Of a stretch of DNA of 64,000 nt, positions 17,780 to 26,333 are shown piece after piece. A program made the translations under genes and the position numbers. The stretch lies in the NCBI RefSeq assembly GCF_023734115.1, contig NZ_AP025737.1, positions 2,108,001 through 2,172,000 of the forward strand, given 5' to 3'. How positions within the stretch are numbered: the stretch's first letter is position 1; every line of letters begins with the position of its first letter. The notes beneath the pieces are model-generated. The model was given only the letters and a program-made list of their open reading frames with translations. It made no database searches and was not told the origin of the DNA. Source of the stretch: Herbiconiux sp. L3-i23 (GTDB lineage: Bacteria > Actinomycetota > Actinomycetes > Actinomycetales > Microbacteriaceae).

Positions 17780-18781
17780 GTGAGCTACGTCGCCGCCGAT
17801 GACCGTTATTCGACCCTCGACTACCGCCGTACCGGCCGCAGCGGACTGCTCCTCCCGCCGCTGTCGCTCGGACTGTGGCACAACTTCGGCGACGAGCGCA
17901 GCAGCGGCTCGCAGCGGGCGATCCTGCGTCGCGCCTTCGACCGCGGGGTGACCCACTTCGACCTCGCCAACAACTACGGCCCGCCTCCCGGATCGGCCGA
18001 GACGAACTTCGGACGCGCGCTCGCCACCGACTTCGCGTCCTACCGCGACGAGCTCGTCATCTCGACCAAGGCCGGCTACGACATGTGGGACGGCCCGTAC
18101 GGAGACTGGGGCTCCCGCAAGTACCTGCTGTCCTCGCTCGACGCGAGCCTCGGCCGCATGGGCCTCGACTACGTCGACATCTTCTACCACCACCGTCCCG
18201 ACCCCGAAACGCCGATCGAGGAGACGGCGGGCGCTCTCGCCTCGGCGGTCACCAGCGGCAAGGCGTTGTACGTCGGCATCTCGAACTACTCGCCCGAGCA
18301 GACCGAGGCGATGGTCGAGGCGCTCGACGCGCACGGCATCCACCTCCTCATCCACCAGCCCCGCTACTCGATGTTCGACCGTCACATCGAGCGCGGACTG
18401 TTCCCCGTGCTCGAGAAGCACGGCGTCGGATCGATCGTCTTCTCGCCGCTCGCGCAGGGCATGCTCACGAACCGGTACCTCGACGGCACGGTGCCCTCCG
18501 ATTCGCGCGCCGCGACGAGCCGCTTCCTGTCGGAGGACGCGCTCGACGACACGTATCTCTCGCGCGCCCGCGCCCTCGATGAGATCGCGAAGGGCCGCGG
18601 CCAGAGCCTCGCGCAGCTCGCCCTCTCGTGGGTGCTGCGGCAGAAGGCCGTCACCTCGGCCCTCATCGGGGCCTCGAGCCCCGAGCAGCTCGATGAGAAC
18701 CTGAAGGCGCTCGACGCTCCCGCGCTCACGGACGACGAGCTCGCGGCGATCGAGCCGTACGCGGTGGACGGCACGGTCTGA
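17780..18781 (+). CDS. Aldo/keto reductase (YghZ-type)
   Basis: NADPH-dependent TIM-barrel reductase, 333 aa, of the YghZ/L-glyceraldehyde 3-phosphate reductase group. It has the catalytic tetrad context HFDLANNYGPPPGSAE (Asp and Tyr, about 56-71), Lys in ISTKAGYDMW and His in FYHHRPD. GTG 17780 is used: TAGGAT (17766-17771) lies 8 nt upstream and there is no Shine-Dalgarno, so a leaderless start is likely. It probably detoxifies aldehydes. The EamA exporter starts 5 bp after the stop. Confidence 0.93.
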   Translation: MSYVAADDRYSTLDYRRTGRSGLLLPPLSLGLWHNFGDERSSGSQRAILRRAFDRGVTHFDLANNYGPPPGSAETNFGRALATDFASYRDELVISTKAGYDMWDGPYGDWGSRKYLLSSLDASLGRMGLDYVDIFYHHRPDPETPIEETAGALASAVTSGKALYVGISNYSPEQTEAMVEALDAHGIHLLIHQPRYSMFDRHIERGLFPVLEKHGVGSIVFSPLAQGMLTNRYLDGTVPSDSRAATSRFLSEDALDDTYLSRARALDEIAKGRGQSLAQLALSWVLRQKAVTSALIGASSPEQLDENLKALDAPALTDDELAAIEPYAVDGTV

Positions 18782-18786
18782 CCCGA

Positions 18787-19755
18787 GTGGGCTACGTCTG
18801 GGCGGTTCTCTCGGCGATCCTGTTCGGGATCAACGGAAGTGTCGCGAAGGTCGCGATCGAGGCCGGCATCACGGCGGCGCAGCTCACCTTCTTCCGATCG
18901 ATCGGCGCGGCCGTACTCTGCGCTGTGGCGCTCCTCATCGTCGATCGCCGAGGATTCCGCCCCGACCGCCGATCCCTGCTCGGGTTCGCCGTGCTCGGTC
19001 TCATCGGGGTCGCGGGTGTGCAGTGGCTCTACGCCATGGCGATCTCGCGGCTGCCGGTCGGCATCGCGCTGATGATCGAGTACCTGGGCGTGCCGCTCGT
19101 CGCGTTGGCGGCCCTCGTGCTCTTCCGCGAGCGGATCCGACCGCGTCTCTGGGCGGGGATCGCACTCATGCTCGCGGGGCTCGCCGTGGTCGCGCAGGTC
19201 TGGGATTCGCGCCTCGACGCGCTCGGGTTAATCTTCGCCGTGCTGGCCGCGGTGGCGCTCGCCGTCTACTTCATCGTCGGCGAACGCGGCGTCCGGTCGT
19301 CGTCGCCGCTGGCGGTGGGGTTCTGGTCGATGCTCACGGCCGCGGTGTTCTGGAGCCTGTTCAGCGGCTGGTGGGAAATCGACCCCGCGGTCTTCGGCAG
19401 GAGCGTCGCGCTCGAGGGCGTGCCCGGAGTCGAGCCGCCCGTGTGGGTCGCGCTCATCTGGATCGTCGCCCTCGGCTCGTTCGCCCCGTTCGTGCTGAGC
19501 TTCCTCGCCCTGCGCACACTCGGCGCGACCCGCGGTGGAGTGCTCGCGTCAGCCGAGGTCGTGTTCGCCTTCGCGGCAGCATGGTTGCTGCTCGGCGAGT
19601 CGCTCGATCTGCTGCAGCTGCTCGGCGGCGCGGCGGTGATCGCGGGCATCGTGCTCGCCCAGACGGCACGCCCCGGCACCGCCGTCGACGCGGATCTCGC
19701 GCTCCCGCCGCCGACGGATCCGCCACGGCGCGAGCGTGTCGGAGGCTGGTCGTAG
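18787..19755 (+). CDS. EamA/RhaT-family drug/metabolite transporter
   Basis: Ten-helix membrane transporter of the DMT superfamily, 322 aa, with two EamA repeats (about residues 5-135 and 150-285). It exports small metabolites, often amino acids or derivatives. Positive-inside loops are visible (DRRGFRPDRRS). The C-terminal 30 residues are Pro/Asp-rich and cytosolic. The GTG at 18787 is 5 bp after the reductase stop, so the two are probably one transcript, which would suggest export of a reduced product (inference). Confidence 0.92.
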   Translation: MGYVWAVLSAILFGINGSVAKVAIEAGITAAQLTFFRSIGAAVLCAVALLIVDRRGFRPDRRSLLGFAVLGLIGVAGVQWLYAMAISRLPVGIALMIEYLGVPLVALAALVLFRERIRPRLWAGIALMLAGLAVVAQVWDSRLDALGLIFAVLAAVALAVYFIVGERGVRSSSPLAVGFWSMLTAAVFWSLFSGWWEIDPAVFGRSVALEGVPGVEPPVWVALIWIVALGSFAPFVLSFLALRTLGATRGGVLASAEVVFAFAAAWLLLGESLDLLQLLGGAAVIAGIVLAQTARPGTAVDADLALPPPTDPPRRERVGGWS

Positions 19756-19812
19756 CGTCCTCGAGTACCGGATCACACGAGAAGAATCCGATCCCGCTCG
19801 AGGAGCCACCCC

Positions 19813-20076
19813 GTGTCAACGCTCAGCACCGCCAGCCGTTCCTCGCACCCCGTCATCGGCCGGGCCGCCGCAGGGCTCGGCTTCACGCAGCTCAACAACG
19901 GTCTCTGGCGGGTCACCCGCGCCGACGGGTCGGTGCTCGGCTACGTCGAGCAGCCCGACGTCGGCAAGGGCGGCGCCTACGTGGCGAAGCGACTCGGCAA
20001 CGACCGCCGTTCCTTCTTCACCCTCGGCGATTTCCGGTCGTTCTCCGAAGCGCTCGAGTGCCTGCGGTTCTCCTGA
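19813..20076 (+). CDS. Small hypothetical protein
   Basis: 87-residue protein with no family I can name. It has an N-terminal Ser-rich stretch followed by a compact, probably beta-rich domain (LWRVTRADGSVLGYVEQ and AYVAKRLG). GTG at 19813 follows GAGGAGCC. No membrane segment. Codon use matches the neighbours, so it is likely real. Confidence 0.78.
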   Translation: MSTLSTASRSSHPVIGRAAAGLGFTQLNNGLWRVTRADGSVLGYVEQPDVGKGGAYVAKRLGNDRRSFFTLGDFRSFSEALECLRFS

Positions 20077-20109
20077 GTCCCGGCCGACTCGAGAGGTATA
20101 GTCCGGGGC

Positions 20110-20940
20110 ATGCAGTGGTGGAACGACTTCGTGGACTGGTTCTATTCGGACTCGGGTGAGCGGGTGATCCTCGGGGCGGTGGTCCCGTTCGTCGCCATCA
20201 TCGTCGCCGCGCTGGTCGCCGGAGCGGTCGCTCGGGGTGGCATGAAGCGGCTCATCAGCAGCCGTGATCGCGAGCTGAAGGCCGCCGCGGTCAGCAGCCT
20301 CGTCGACGCCGCCCGTCAGGCGTCCACCTGGAACTCGCTCACCCCGCACGAGCAGGCGCTGGCCGACCGTTCCGCCTCGTCGGCCGATGTGCAGCTGCGT
20401 CTGCTGCCCATCGCGGGCGCTTCGGTCGCCGCGAACTGGGCTGGCCACGAGATCCGCCAGTTCAAGCGCGCGTCCGCCACCTACTCGGTGCAGTTCGACG
20501 CGCCGCTCGCCGAGTTCCGCGACCGCCTGCTCGACTGGCAGCAGCACCCGCGCCGCGCCCGCAAGATCTTCGAAAGCGACCTCGAGCGCTGGAACACGGA
20601 GACCTCCCGCGAGGACCGCGAGCTGCAGGAGCAGCAGGACGCCTGGGTCGCCCAGCAGCACGCGCAGAAGTTCACCCCGGCGCCGGCGGCCGCCGACACT
20701 CCCCCGAGCCCGCTCCTCGCGACCGCCCCGAGTGCCGCCGAGCAGCCGGCGGCGAGCACGCCGGCCCCGTCGACGGAGTCCACCACTCCCCCGTCGAGGC
20801 CGTCGGTTCCGGTGGTCACCGAGTCCCGTTCCGACCACGACGACGAGCCCGGCCAGGTCGAGGCTCCCACCGACGACTCCTACGCTCCCCCGGTGTCGGC
20901 GAGCACTGTGCGACGCCGCAACGAGGCCCCAGAAGCCTGA
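20110..20940 (+). CDS. Membrane-anchored hypothetical protein with disordered C-terminus
   Basis: 276-aa conserved actinobacterial protein of unknown function. One membrane segment at about residues 20-42 (VILGAVVPFVAIIVAALVAG) is followed by a helical cytoplasmic domain with RDRELKAAAVSSLVDAARQ. The last about 85 residues are Pro/Ala/Ser/Thr-rich and acidic and probably disordered. TATAGT (20097-20102) is 7 nt before the ATG, suggesting a leaderless mRNA. It stands immediately upstream of the family F repeat array. Confidence 0.85.
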   Translation: MQWWNDFVDWFYSDSGERVILGAVVPFVAIIVAALVAGAVARGGMKRLISSRDRELKAAAVSSLVDAARQASTWNSLTPHEQALADRSASSADVQLRLLPIAGASVAANWAGHEIRQFKRASATYSVQFDAPLAEFRDRLLDWQQHPRRARKIFESDLERWNTETSREDRELQEQQDAWVAQQHAQKFTPAPAAADTPPSPLLATAPSAAEQPAASTPAPSTESTTPPSRPSVPVVTESRSDHDDEPGQVEAPTDDSYAPPVSASTVRRRNEAPEA

Positions 20941-21022
20941 GAGGAAACGAGCTCCGCGCGCGGAGAACGCAGCAGAGGACGGCGAGCGATCGCCGTCCTC
21001 TTCTCTTTGCGGGATCGCATCC

Positions 21023-21144
21023 CTGGTCATGGAGAAGGCCGTCCACGGCCGTCGCGAAATGACGCGGTTGCAGATTCGCCAAAGCAGCGCACCGCGAAGT
21101 CGAGTCGCATCGCGACGGCCGCGAGCGGCCTCCTCAGCGACCAG
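21023..21144. repeat. Family F unit, copy F0
   Basis: 122 bp; left end CTGGTCATGGAGAAGGCC pairs with the right end GGCCTCCTCAGCGACCAG. The inner arms carry GGCCGTCGCGAAATGAC and TCGCGACGGCC. Confidence 0.88.
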
Positions 21145-21197
21145 TGAAGGCACGCTCCTTCGTATCGCTTCGCTCAACAGGCGGGCAAAGTCGCGTC

Positions 21198-21320
21198 CCG
21201 GTCATTGAGGAGGCCGTCCACGGCCGTCGCGAAATGACAGAGGTCCCAGACCCGCCAGAGCAGCGGACCGCACAGTTGCGTCGCATCGCGACGGCCGCGA
21301 GCGGCCTCCTCAGCGACCAG
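21198..21320. repeat. Family F unit, copy F1
   Basis: 123 bp; left arm CCGGTCATTGAGGAGGCC, right arm GGCCTCCTCAGCGACCAG. It starts 175 bp after F0 and the linker is 53 bp. Confidence 0.88.
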
Positions 21321-21411
21321 TGAAAGCGGCGCCCGTTGAGCGCGGCGATACGCAGGCAACCGCTACGGCTCCTTCGTATCGCTTCGCGGGGCGGGCGGAG
21401 AGAGTCGAATC

Positions 21412-21533
21412 CCGGTCATTGAGGAGGCCGTCCACGGCCGTCGCGAAATGACAGAGGTCGCAGATCCGCCGGAGCAGCGACCGCACAGTTGCGTCGCATC
21501 GCGACGGCCGCGAGCGGCCTCCTCAGCGACCAG
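21412..21533. repeat. Family F unit, copy F2
   Basis: 122 bp, same arms as F1. It begins 214 bp after F1 because the linker is 91 bp here instead of 53. Confidence 0.88.
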
Positions 21534-21586
21534 TGAAGGCACGATCCTTCGTATCGCTTCGCTCAACGGGCGGGCAAAGCCGCGTC

Positions 21587-21709
21587 CCGGTCATTGAGGA
21601 GGCCGTCCACGGCCGTCGCGAAATGACATGAGTCGCCGATCCGCCGCACTGGCGCATCAGAAGTTCCTGTCGCATGGCGACGGCCGCGGGCGGCCTCCTT
21701 CGCGACCAA
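21587..21709. repeat. Family F unit, copy F3
   Basis: 123 bp; the right arm is slightly degraded (CGCGACCAA instead of GCGACCAG). Its end is 33 bp from the marR operator palindrome. Confidence 0.85.
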
Positions 21710-21741
21710 TAGACCTGCCGGTTCGCTCTGCGCGAGCACAC

Positions 21742-21767
21742 ATAGCTCGGCTATATAGCTGAGCTAT
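21742..21767. promoter_or_regulatory. MarR operator palindrome overlapping the marR promoter
   Basis: 26-bp near-perfect palindrome, left half ATAGCTCGGCTAT and right half ATAGCTGAGCTAT, with one mismatched base pair. It overlaps TATGAT at 21765-21770, which lies 8 nt upstream of GTG 21779, so it covers the expected -10 box of a leaderless transcript. This fits autoregulation by the MarR protein encoded next to it. Confidence 0.8.
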
Positions 21768-21778
21768 GATTGTCGTTC

Positions 21779-22213
21779 GTGAACGAGACAAACGACACCA
21801 TCGAATCCCTCATCGTCTCGGCCTACCGTCTCACTCGCGTCGCGACGCAGAGCACCGGAGACCAGACCTCCCCCGCCGTCTGGCGGACCCTGTCGATCCT
21901 CACGCAGGACGGCCCCATGCGCCTCGGTCAGCTCGCCACCGCGAGCCGGGTCGCGCAGCCCACCATGACGAAGATCGTGCAGAACCTCGCCTCCGACGAC
22001 TGGGTGCTGCGCATCGCCGACGTCGAGGACGCCCGCTCGTGGCTGATCGACATCTCCCCGAAGGGCCGGCAGAAGCTCGCCGACTGGCGCGTGCGCGTCA
22101 CGCAGGCCGCCGAGCCGCTGTTCGACGACCTGACCGCCGGCGAGTGGAGCACGTTGCGCGACGCCGCCGCGATCCTGCAGAGCCGCCTCGTCAGCCAGGC
22201 GGTCGCGGCGTGA
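21779..22213 (+). CDS. MarR-family transcriptional regulator
   Basis: Winged-helix repressor, 144 aa, normally a dimer released from DNA by a ligand. Helix-turn-helix region LGQLATASRVAQPTMTKIVQ (about 46-65) and the wing with DWVLRIADVEDARSW. I choose GTG 21779 because the operator and TATGAT end directly upstream; TTG 21770 would lie inside the -10 hexamer. The stop overlaps the MFS transporter start by 4 bp, so it likely controls that exporter. Confidence 0.93.
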   Translation: MNETNDTIESLIVSAYRLTRVATQSTGDQTSPAVWRTLSILTQDGPMRLGQLATASRVAQPTMTKIVQNLASDDWVLRIADVEDARSWLIDISPKGRQKLADWRVRVTQAAEPLFDDLTAGEWSTLRDAAAILQSRLVSQAVAA

Positions 22214-23439
22214 GCGCCGGCGCCTCGTCCTCGCAGATCTTCCGTCAGCCCCGCACCGTGTGGGCGGTCGCGTTCGCAAGCGTGGTCGCCTTCATGGGCA
22301 TCGGACTCGTCGACCCGATCCTCCCGAAGATCGCGGCGGATCTCGACGCGACACCGACCGAGACGGAACTGCTGTTCACGAGCTACCTGCTGATCACCGG
22401 TCTCGCCATGCTCGTGACGAGCTGGGTCTCGTCCCGCATCGGCGCGAAGCGCACCCTGCTGGTCGGACTCGCCCTCATCGTCCTGTTCGCCGCGCTGGCA
22501 GCACTCAGCGGCAACGTGGAGATGGTGATCGGCTTCCGCGCCGGATGGGGACTCGGCAACGCCCTGTTCATCTCCACCGCACTCGCCACCATCGTCGGCG
22601 TCGCCACCGGTGGGACCGCGTCGGCGATCATCCTCTACGAAGCGGCGCTCGGTCTCGGCATCGCCATCGGTCCGCTGCTCGGCGGGCTGCTCGGCAGCAT
22701 CAGCTGGCGCGGCCCGTTCTTCGGCACCGCAGCGCTGATGGCGGTCGGCTTCATCGCGATCCTCACCCTGCTGCGAAGCGAGAAGACCGAGAAGCCCACC
22801 CCGATCCCGTTCACCGCCCCGTTCCGGGCACTGCGCCAGCCCGCGCTGGCCGCGCTGGCCGCGACGGCGTTCCTCTACAACATCGGGTTCTTCATCCTGC
22901 TGGCCTACACGCCGTTCCCGCTCGGCTTCGACGCGCTCGGCATCGGCTTCACCTTCTTCGGTTGGGGCGTCGGACTCGCCATCACCTCGGTGTGGGTCGC
23001 GCCGATCCTCACGAGCCGGTTGCCGCGGACGACGGTGATCGCCATCGCGCTGCTCGTGCTCGCACTCGACCTCGTGTTCGCGGCCTTCGCGATCGCCTCC
23101 CCCGCCGCGCTGGTCGTGGCGGTCGTGGTGGGCGGACTCGTGCTCGGCGTCCTCAACACGGTGCTGACCGAGAGCGTGATGGAGGCGACGGACCTGCCGC
23201 GGTCAGTGGCGTCGTCCTCGTACTCCGCGGTGCGGTTCATCGGCGGCGCCGTCGCCCCACCGCTCGCCACCCTCCTCGCCGACACCGTGGCCGCCTCCAC
23301 GCCGTACTTCGTCGCCGCCGTCGCCGTGCTGGCCGCCACCCTCGTCGTCCTGCTCTCGCGCCGCGCGCTCGCCCGAGTGAATGGCGGCGTCGAGCCTCCT
23401 CGCGTCGAGGCCCAGGCGATCGCTCTCGGCGACGCCTGA
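22210..23439 (+). CDS. MFS transporter
   Basis: Twelve-helix major facilitator efflux protein, 409 aa. Motif-A-like loop SSRIGAKRTLLVG (about residues 73-85) after helix 2. The GTG at 22210 overlaps the marR stop (GTGA). Probable drug or metabolite exporter under MarR control; the substrate is unknown. A perfect 12-bp hairpin terminator follows 3 bp after the stop. Confidence 0.94.
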   Translation: MSAGASSSQIFRQPRTVWAVAFASVVAFMGIGLVDPILPKIAADLDATPTETELLFTSYLLITGLAMLVTSWVSSRIGAKRTLLVGLALIVLFAALAALSGNVEMVIGFRAGWGLGNALFISTALATIVGVATGGTASAIILYEAALGLGIAIGPLLGGLLGSISWRGPFFGTAALMAVGFIAILTLLRSEKTEKPTPIPFTAPFRALRQPALAALAATAFLYNIGFFILLAYTPFPLGFDALGIGFTFFGWGVGLAITSVWVAPILTSRLPRTTVIAIALLVLALDLVFAAFAIASPAALVVAVVVGGLVLGVLNTVLTESVMEATDLPRSVASSSYSAVRFIGGAVAPPLATLLADTVAASTPYFVAAVAVLAATLVVLLSRRALARVNGGVEPPRVEAQAIALGDA

Positions 23440-23442
23440 TCC

Positions 23443-23474
23443 GATCGGTCGCGGTATACGGGCCGCGACCGATC
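23443..23474 (+). terminator. Hairpin terminator of the marR-MFS operon
   Basis: Perfect 12-bp stem GATCGGTCGCGG / CCGCGACCGATC around an 8-nt loop, beginning 3 bp after the MFS stop. Confidence 0.88.
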
Positions 23475-23526
23475 TCATCCCTGCGGCCGATCTGCGCTCG
23501 AGACCCCGCGGCTAGGCTCGCCAGTC

Positions 23527-24789
23527 GTGACCGAGAAGCCCGTCGCCGCCTCAGGGGCCGCCTCCGCCTCGACGGGCGCGTTCTACCGCTTCCTCGCAGC
23601 GCATCCCCGCCTCGTCGACGCGGTCATCGCGAGTGCGGTGCTGTTCTTCACCGGGATGCCGTACCTCATCGTCGCGGCGGTCTCCATCGTCACCGGCTCG
23701 CCGGATGCTCCCGGCGAGCTCTTCGTGCTCGCCATCGAGCTCGCGCTCGTGGTGCCGCTGTTCTGGCGCCGCACCCATCCGGTCATCGCCGCCGCCGTCA
23801 TGCTGGTGCCGTGCCTGATCCAGCTGATCTGGGACGTCGAGATCGTCGCCGGTCAGGTGGCGGTGCTGATCATCATCGCCGCCCTCGCCGGCTACGCGCC
23901 GCGATGGGCGTCCCGCGGCGGGTTGGCGCTCGCGCTCGTCGGCATCCTCCTGCTGGCGATCCGCACCTCCGGCTTCTCCAGCCAGGGCGGCCACCCCTGG
24001 ATCGGCCTCGTGATCTTCACCGTGCTCGGCTGGTCGCTCGTGGGAGTGGCGTGGTTGACCGGCGACCAGACCCGCTCACGCCGGGTCGAGCGCGCCGCGC
24101 TCGCCGACCGCGCGGATCGGATCGAGCGGGAACGCGACCGCGAACTGAAGCTCGCCGCCGCCGACGAGCGCGCGCACATCGCTCGCGAGATGCACGACAT
24201 CGTCGCGCACTCGCTCTCGATCATCGTCACGCAGGCCGACGGCGCACGGTACGCGGCACCGCCCGCCGCGGGTCCGGTGCTGCCCGCGCTCGAGGCGATC
24301 GCCGAGACCGCCCGCACCTCGCTCTCCGACATGCGGCGCCTGCTCGGCGTCTTCCGCGCCGACGAGGACGCCCCGACGGCGCCGTCGCCGCGGGTCGCCG
24401 AGATCCCCGCGCTGCTCGACGCCGTGCGCGCCTCGGGGCTCGCGGTGCGCTTCACCACATCGGGCGAGCGGAATCGACCAGAGCTGCCGATGGGTGCCGA
24501 GCTCGTGCTCTACCGGGTGATCCAGGAATCGCTCACCAACGTGCTGAAGCATGCCGGTGGCGGCGCTCATGCGGAGGTTGACCTCGCGTGGGGCGCCCGA
24601 GAGGTCGTCGTCAGCGTGTCGGACAACGGGCGCGGCATGGCCGCAGAGCAGCACGACCCCGGACACGGCCTCCACGGCATGCGCGAGCGACTCGCGCTCT
24701 ACGGCGGAGGACTCGCGGTCGGTGAGTCGCCCGCCGGCGGGGTCTCGGTGCGGGCGTCGCTGCCCTACGAACGGGAGCTCGGAACATGA
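23527..24789 (+). CDS. Sensor histidine kinase (NarL/LiaS-type, HisKA_3)
   Basis: Membrane sensor kinase, 420 aa. About six hydrophobic segments fill residues 35-185, with no large extracellular domain, so it may sense a signal within the membrane. The HisKA_3 phospho-acceptor His lies in REMHDIVAHSLS (about 222-233). The ATPase domain has IQESLTNVLKHA (N box), SDNGRGM (G1) and GLHGMRERL. TAGGCT 8 nt before GTG 23527 suggests a leaderless start. It overlaps the response regulator by 4 bp. Confidence 0.94.
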   Translation: MTEKPVAASGAASASTGAFYRFLAAHPRLVDAVIASAVLFFTGMPYLIVAAVSIVTGSPDAPGELFVLAIELALVVPLFWRRTHPVIAAAVMLVPCLIQLIWDVEIVAGQVAVLIIIAALAGYAPRWASRGGLALALVGILLLAIRTSGFSSQGGHPWIGLVIFTVLGWSLVGVAWLTGDQTRSRRVERAALADRADRIERERDRELKLAAADERAHIAREMHDIVAHSLSIIVTQADGARYAAPPAAGPVLPALEAIAETARTSLSDMRRLLGVFRADEDAPTAPSPRVAEIPALLDAVRASGLAVRFTTSGERNRPELPMGAELVLYRVIQESLTNVLKHAGGGAHAEVDLAWGAREVVVSVSDNGRGMAAEQHDPGHGLHGMRERLALYGGGLAVGESPAGGVSVRASLPYERELGT

Positions 24790-25499
24790 CGGAAGCGCAC
24801 AGCGAGACCCCCACCATCCGAGTGGCGGTGGTCGACGACCAAGCCCTCGTGCGCGGCGGGCTCTCGATGCTGATCGCGTCGCAGCCCGACATGACGGTGG
24901 CCGTCGAGGCGTCCGACGGGCAGGAAGCGCTCGACATTCTGACCCGGACACCCGTCGACGTAGTGCTCATGGATGTCCGCATGCCGCGCGTCGATGGCCT
25001 CGAAGCGACGCGGCGACTGCTCGACGGGCGCGCCGACGGACCCAAAGTGGTCATGCTCACCACGTTCGACCTGGACGAGTACGTGCTCGCCGCCATCCGG
25101 GTCGGCGCGAGCGGCTTCCTGTTGAAGGACGCGCGTCCGGAGCAGCTGCTCGAGGCCGTTCGCACCGTCGCGCGTGGCGACGCCGTCATCGCCCCCTCGA
25201 TGACCCGCAGGCTGCTCGACCACGTCGCCCCGCTCATCGCCGCAGAGCCCGCGGTGGTGAGCGACGCCGCACGCCTCGTCGCCACCCTCACCGAGCGGGA
25301 GCGCGACGTGTTCCTGCTGATCGCCGCGGCGCGATCGAACGCCGAGATCGCCTCCGACCTCTTCCTCTCCGAGGCGACGGTGAAGACGCATGTCGCGCAC
25401 ATCCTCACCAAGCTCGGCGCCCGCGACCGGGTGCAGGCGGTCGTGGTCGCCTACGAGGCCGGCGTGGTCGGGCCGAGTTCATCTCATCCGAAGGGATGA
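24786..25499 (+). CDS. LuxR/NarL-family response regulator
   Basis: Partner of the preceding kinase, 237 aa. Receiver domain (about residues 15-125) with the phosphorylated Asp in VVLMDVRMPRVDG and the Lys of the active site in FLLKDARPEQ. The C-terminal GerE/LuxR helix-turn-helix has LTERERDVFLLIAAARSNAE (about 165-184) and SEATVKTHVAHILTKLG. ATG overlaps the kinase stop (ATGA). An ABC/FtsX pair starts 78 bp downstream and is its likely target (inference). Confidence 0.95.
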   Translation: MTEAHSETPTIRVAVVDDQALVRGGLSMLIASQPDMTVAVEASDGQEALDILTRTPVDVVLMDVRMPRVDGLEATRRLLDGRADGPKVVMLTTFDLDEYVLAAIRVGASGFLLKDARPEQLLEAVRTVARGDAVIAPSMTRRLLDHVAPLIAAEPAVVSDAARLVATLTERERDVFLLIAAARSNAEIASDLFLSEATVKTHVAHILTKLGARDRVQAVVVAYEAGVVGPSSSHPKG

Positions 25500-25577
25500 C
25501 ATCGCGCCGGTCAGTGGGCGCCGATCTCGCCCGCCGGGCCGATTCGACGGCGGCAGGCCGTTCGTAGCGTTGAGGGC

Positions 25578-26333
25578 ATGCCGAACAACACACCAGCCCT
25601 CTCCGCCGCGTCCGCCGTCGGCGTCACCAAGGTCTTCGGATCCGGGGACGGCGCCGTGCACGCCCTCCGCGGCGTCGACCTCGAGATCAGCCGCGGCCGC
25701 GTCACCGCCATCATGGGGCAGTCCGGGTCGGGCAAGTCGACGCTCCTGCAGGTGATGGCGGGGCTCGAGCCGCCGACCGAGGGTCGGGTGCTGCTCGGCG
25801 ACGAGGTCATCAGCGCGATGGGCGACGAGCAGCTCACCCGCCTCCGCCGCACCCGGATGGGCTTCGTCTTCCAGTCGTTCAACCTGCTGCCCGCCCTCGA
25901 CGCCCTCGAGAACATCCGGCTGCCCTTCCTGCTCGCCGGCCGCTCCGTCGATCGCGACACGGAAGCCTGGATCCAGCTGCTCGTCGACCGGCTCGGCCTG
26001 CGCGAGCGGGTCACGCACCGCCCGCAGCAGCTGTCGGGCGGCCAGCAGCAGAGGGTCGCGATCGCGCGGGCCCTCGCGACCCGACCCGACGTGCTGTTCG
26101 CCGACGAACCGACCGGAAGCCTCGACAGCGCGTCGAGCCGCGACGTGCTCGACCTCCTCCGCACCGCGTCGGCCGAATGGGGGCAGACCGTCGTGCTCGT
26201 CACTCACGACCCCGTCGCCGCGAGCACCGCCGACCGCATCGTGCGCATGGCAGACGGCCGCATCGTCGACGACTGGGATGGCGGCACCGCCGAGCAGATC
26301 GCGGAGCGCATGCTCGAGGGGAGCATCCGATGA
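25578..26333 (+). CDS. ABC transporter ATP-binding protein (LolD/MacB type)
   Basis: ATPase of an FtsX-type ABC system, 251 aa. Walker A GQSGSGKST (about 47-55), Q-loop VFQSFNLLPALDALEN, signature LSGGQQQR and Walker B VLFADEPTGSLD (the GSLD version typical of MacB/LolD/FtsE), switch in VTHDPVA. TAGCGT is 7 nt before the ATG with no Shine-Dalgarno, so probably leaderless. It overlaps the permease by 4 bp. Such pairs export peptides or drugs, or work in envelope stress. Confidence 0.95.
   Translation: MPNNTPALSAASAVGVTKVFGSGDGAVHALRGVDLEISRGRVTAIMGQSGSGKSTLLQVMAGLEPPTEGRVLLGDEVISAMGDEQLTRLRRTRMGFVFQSFNLLPALDALENIRLPFLLAGRSVDRDTEAWIQLLVDRLGLRERVTHRPQQLSGGQQQRVAIARALATRPDVLFADEPTGSLDSASSRDVLDLLRTASAEWGQTVVLVTHDPVAASTADRIVRMADGRIVDDWDGGTAEQIAERMLEGSIR

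Larger units (their letters stand above)
20941..21741. other. Intergenic region filled by family F repeat array
   Basis: About 800 bp without a gene. It contains four imperfect-palindrome units of 122-123 bp separated by linkers of 53, 91 and 53 bp (listed below). The linkers themselves are repeated (TCCTTCGTATCGCTTCGCTC). Short ORFs on both strands only read through the repeats. Confidence 0.88.

Noticed and set aside
21023-21709. Small ORFs inside the family F array as genes
   Set aside because: Their proteins merely repeat the same peptide from each unit.
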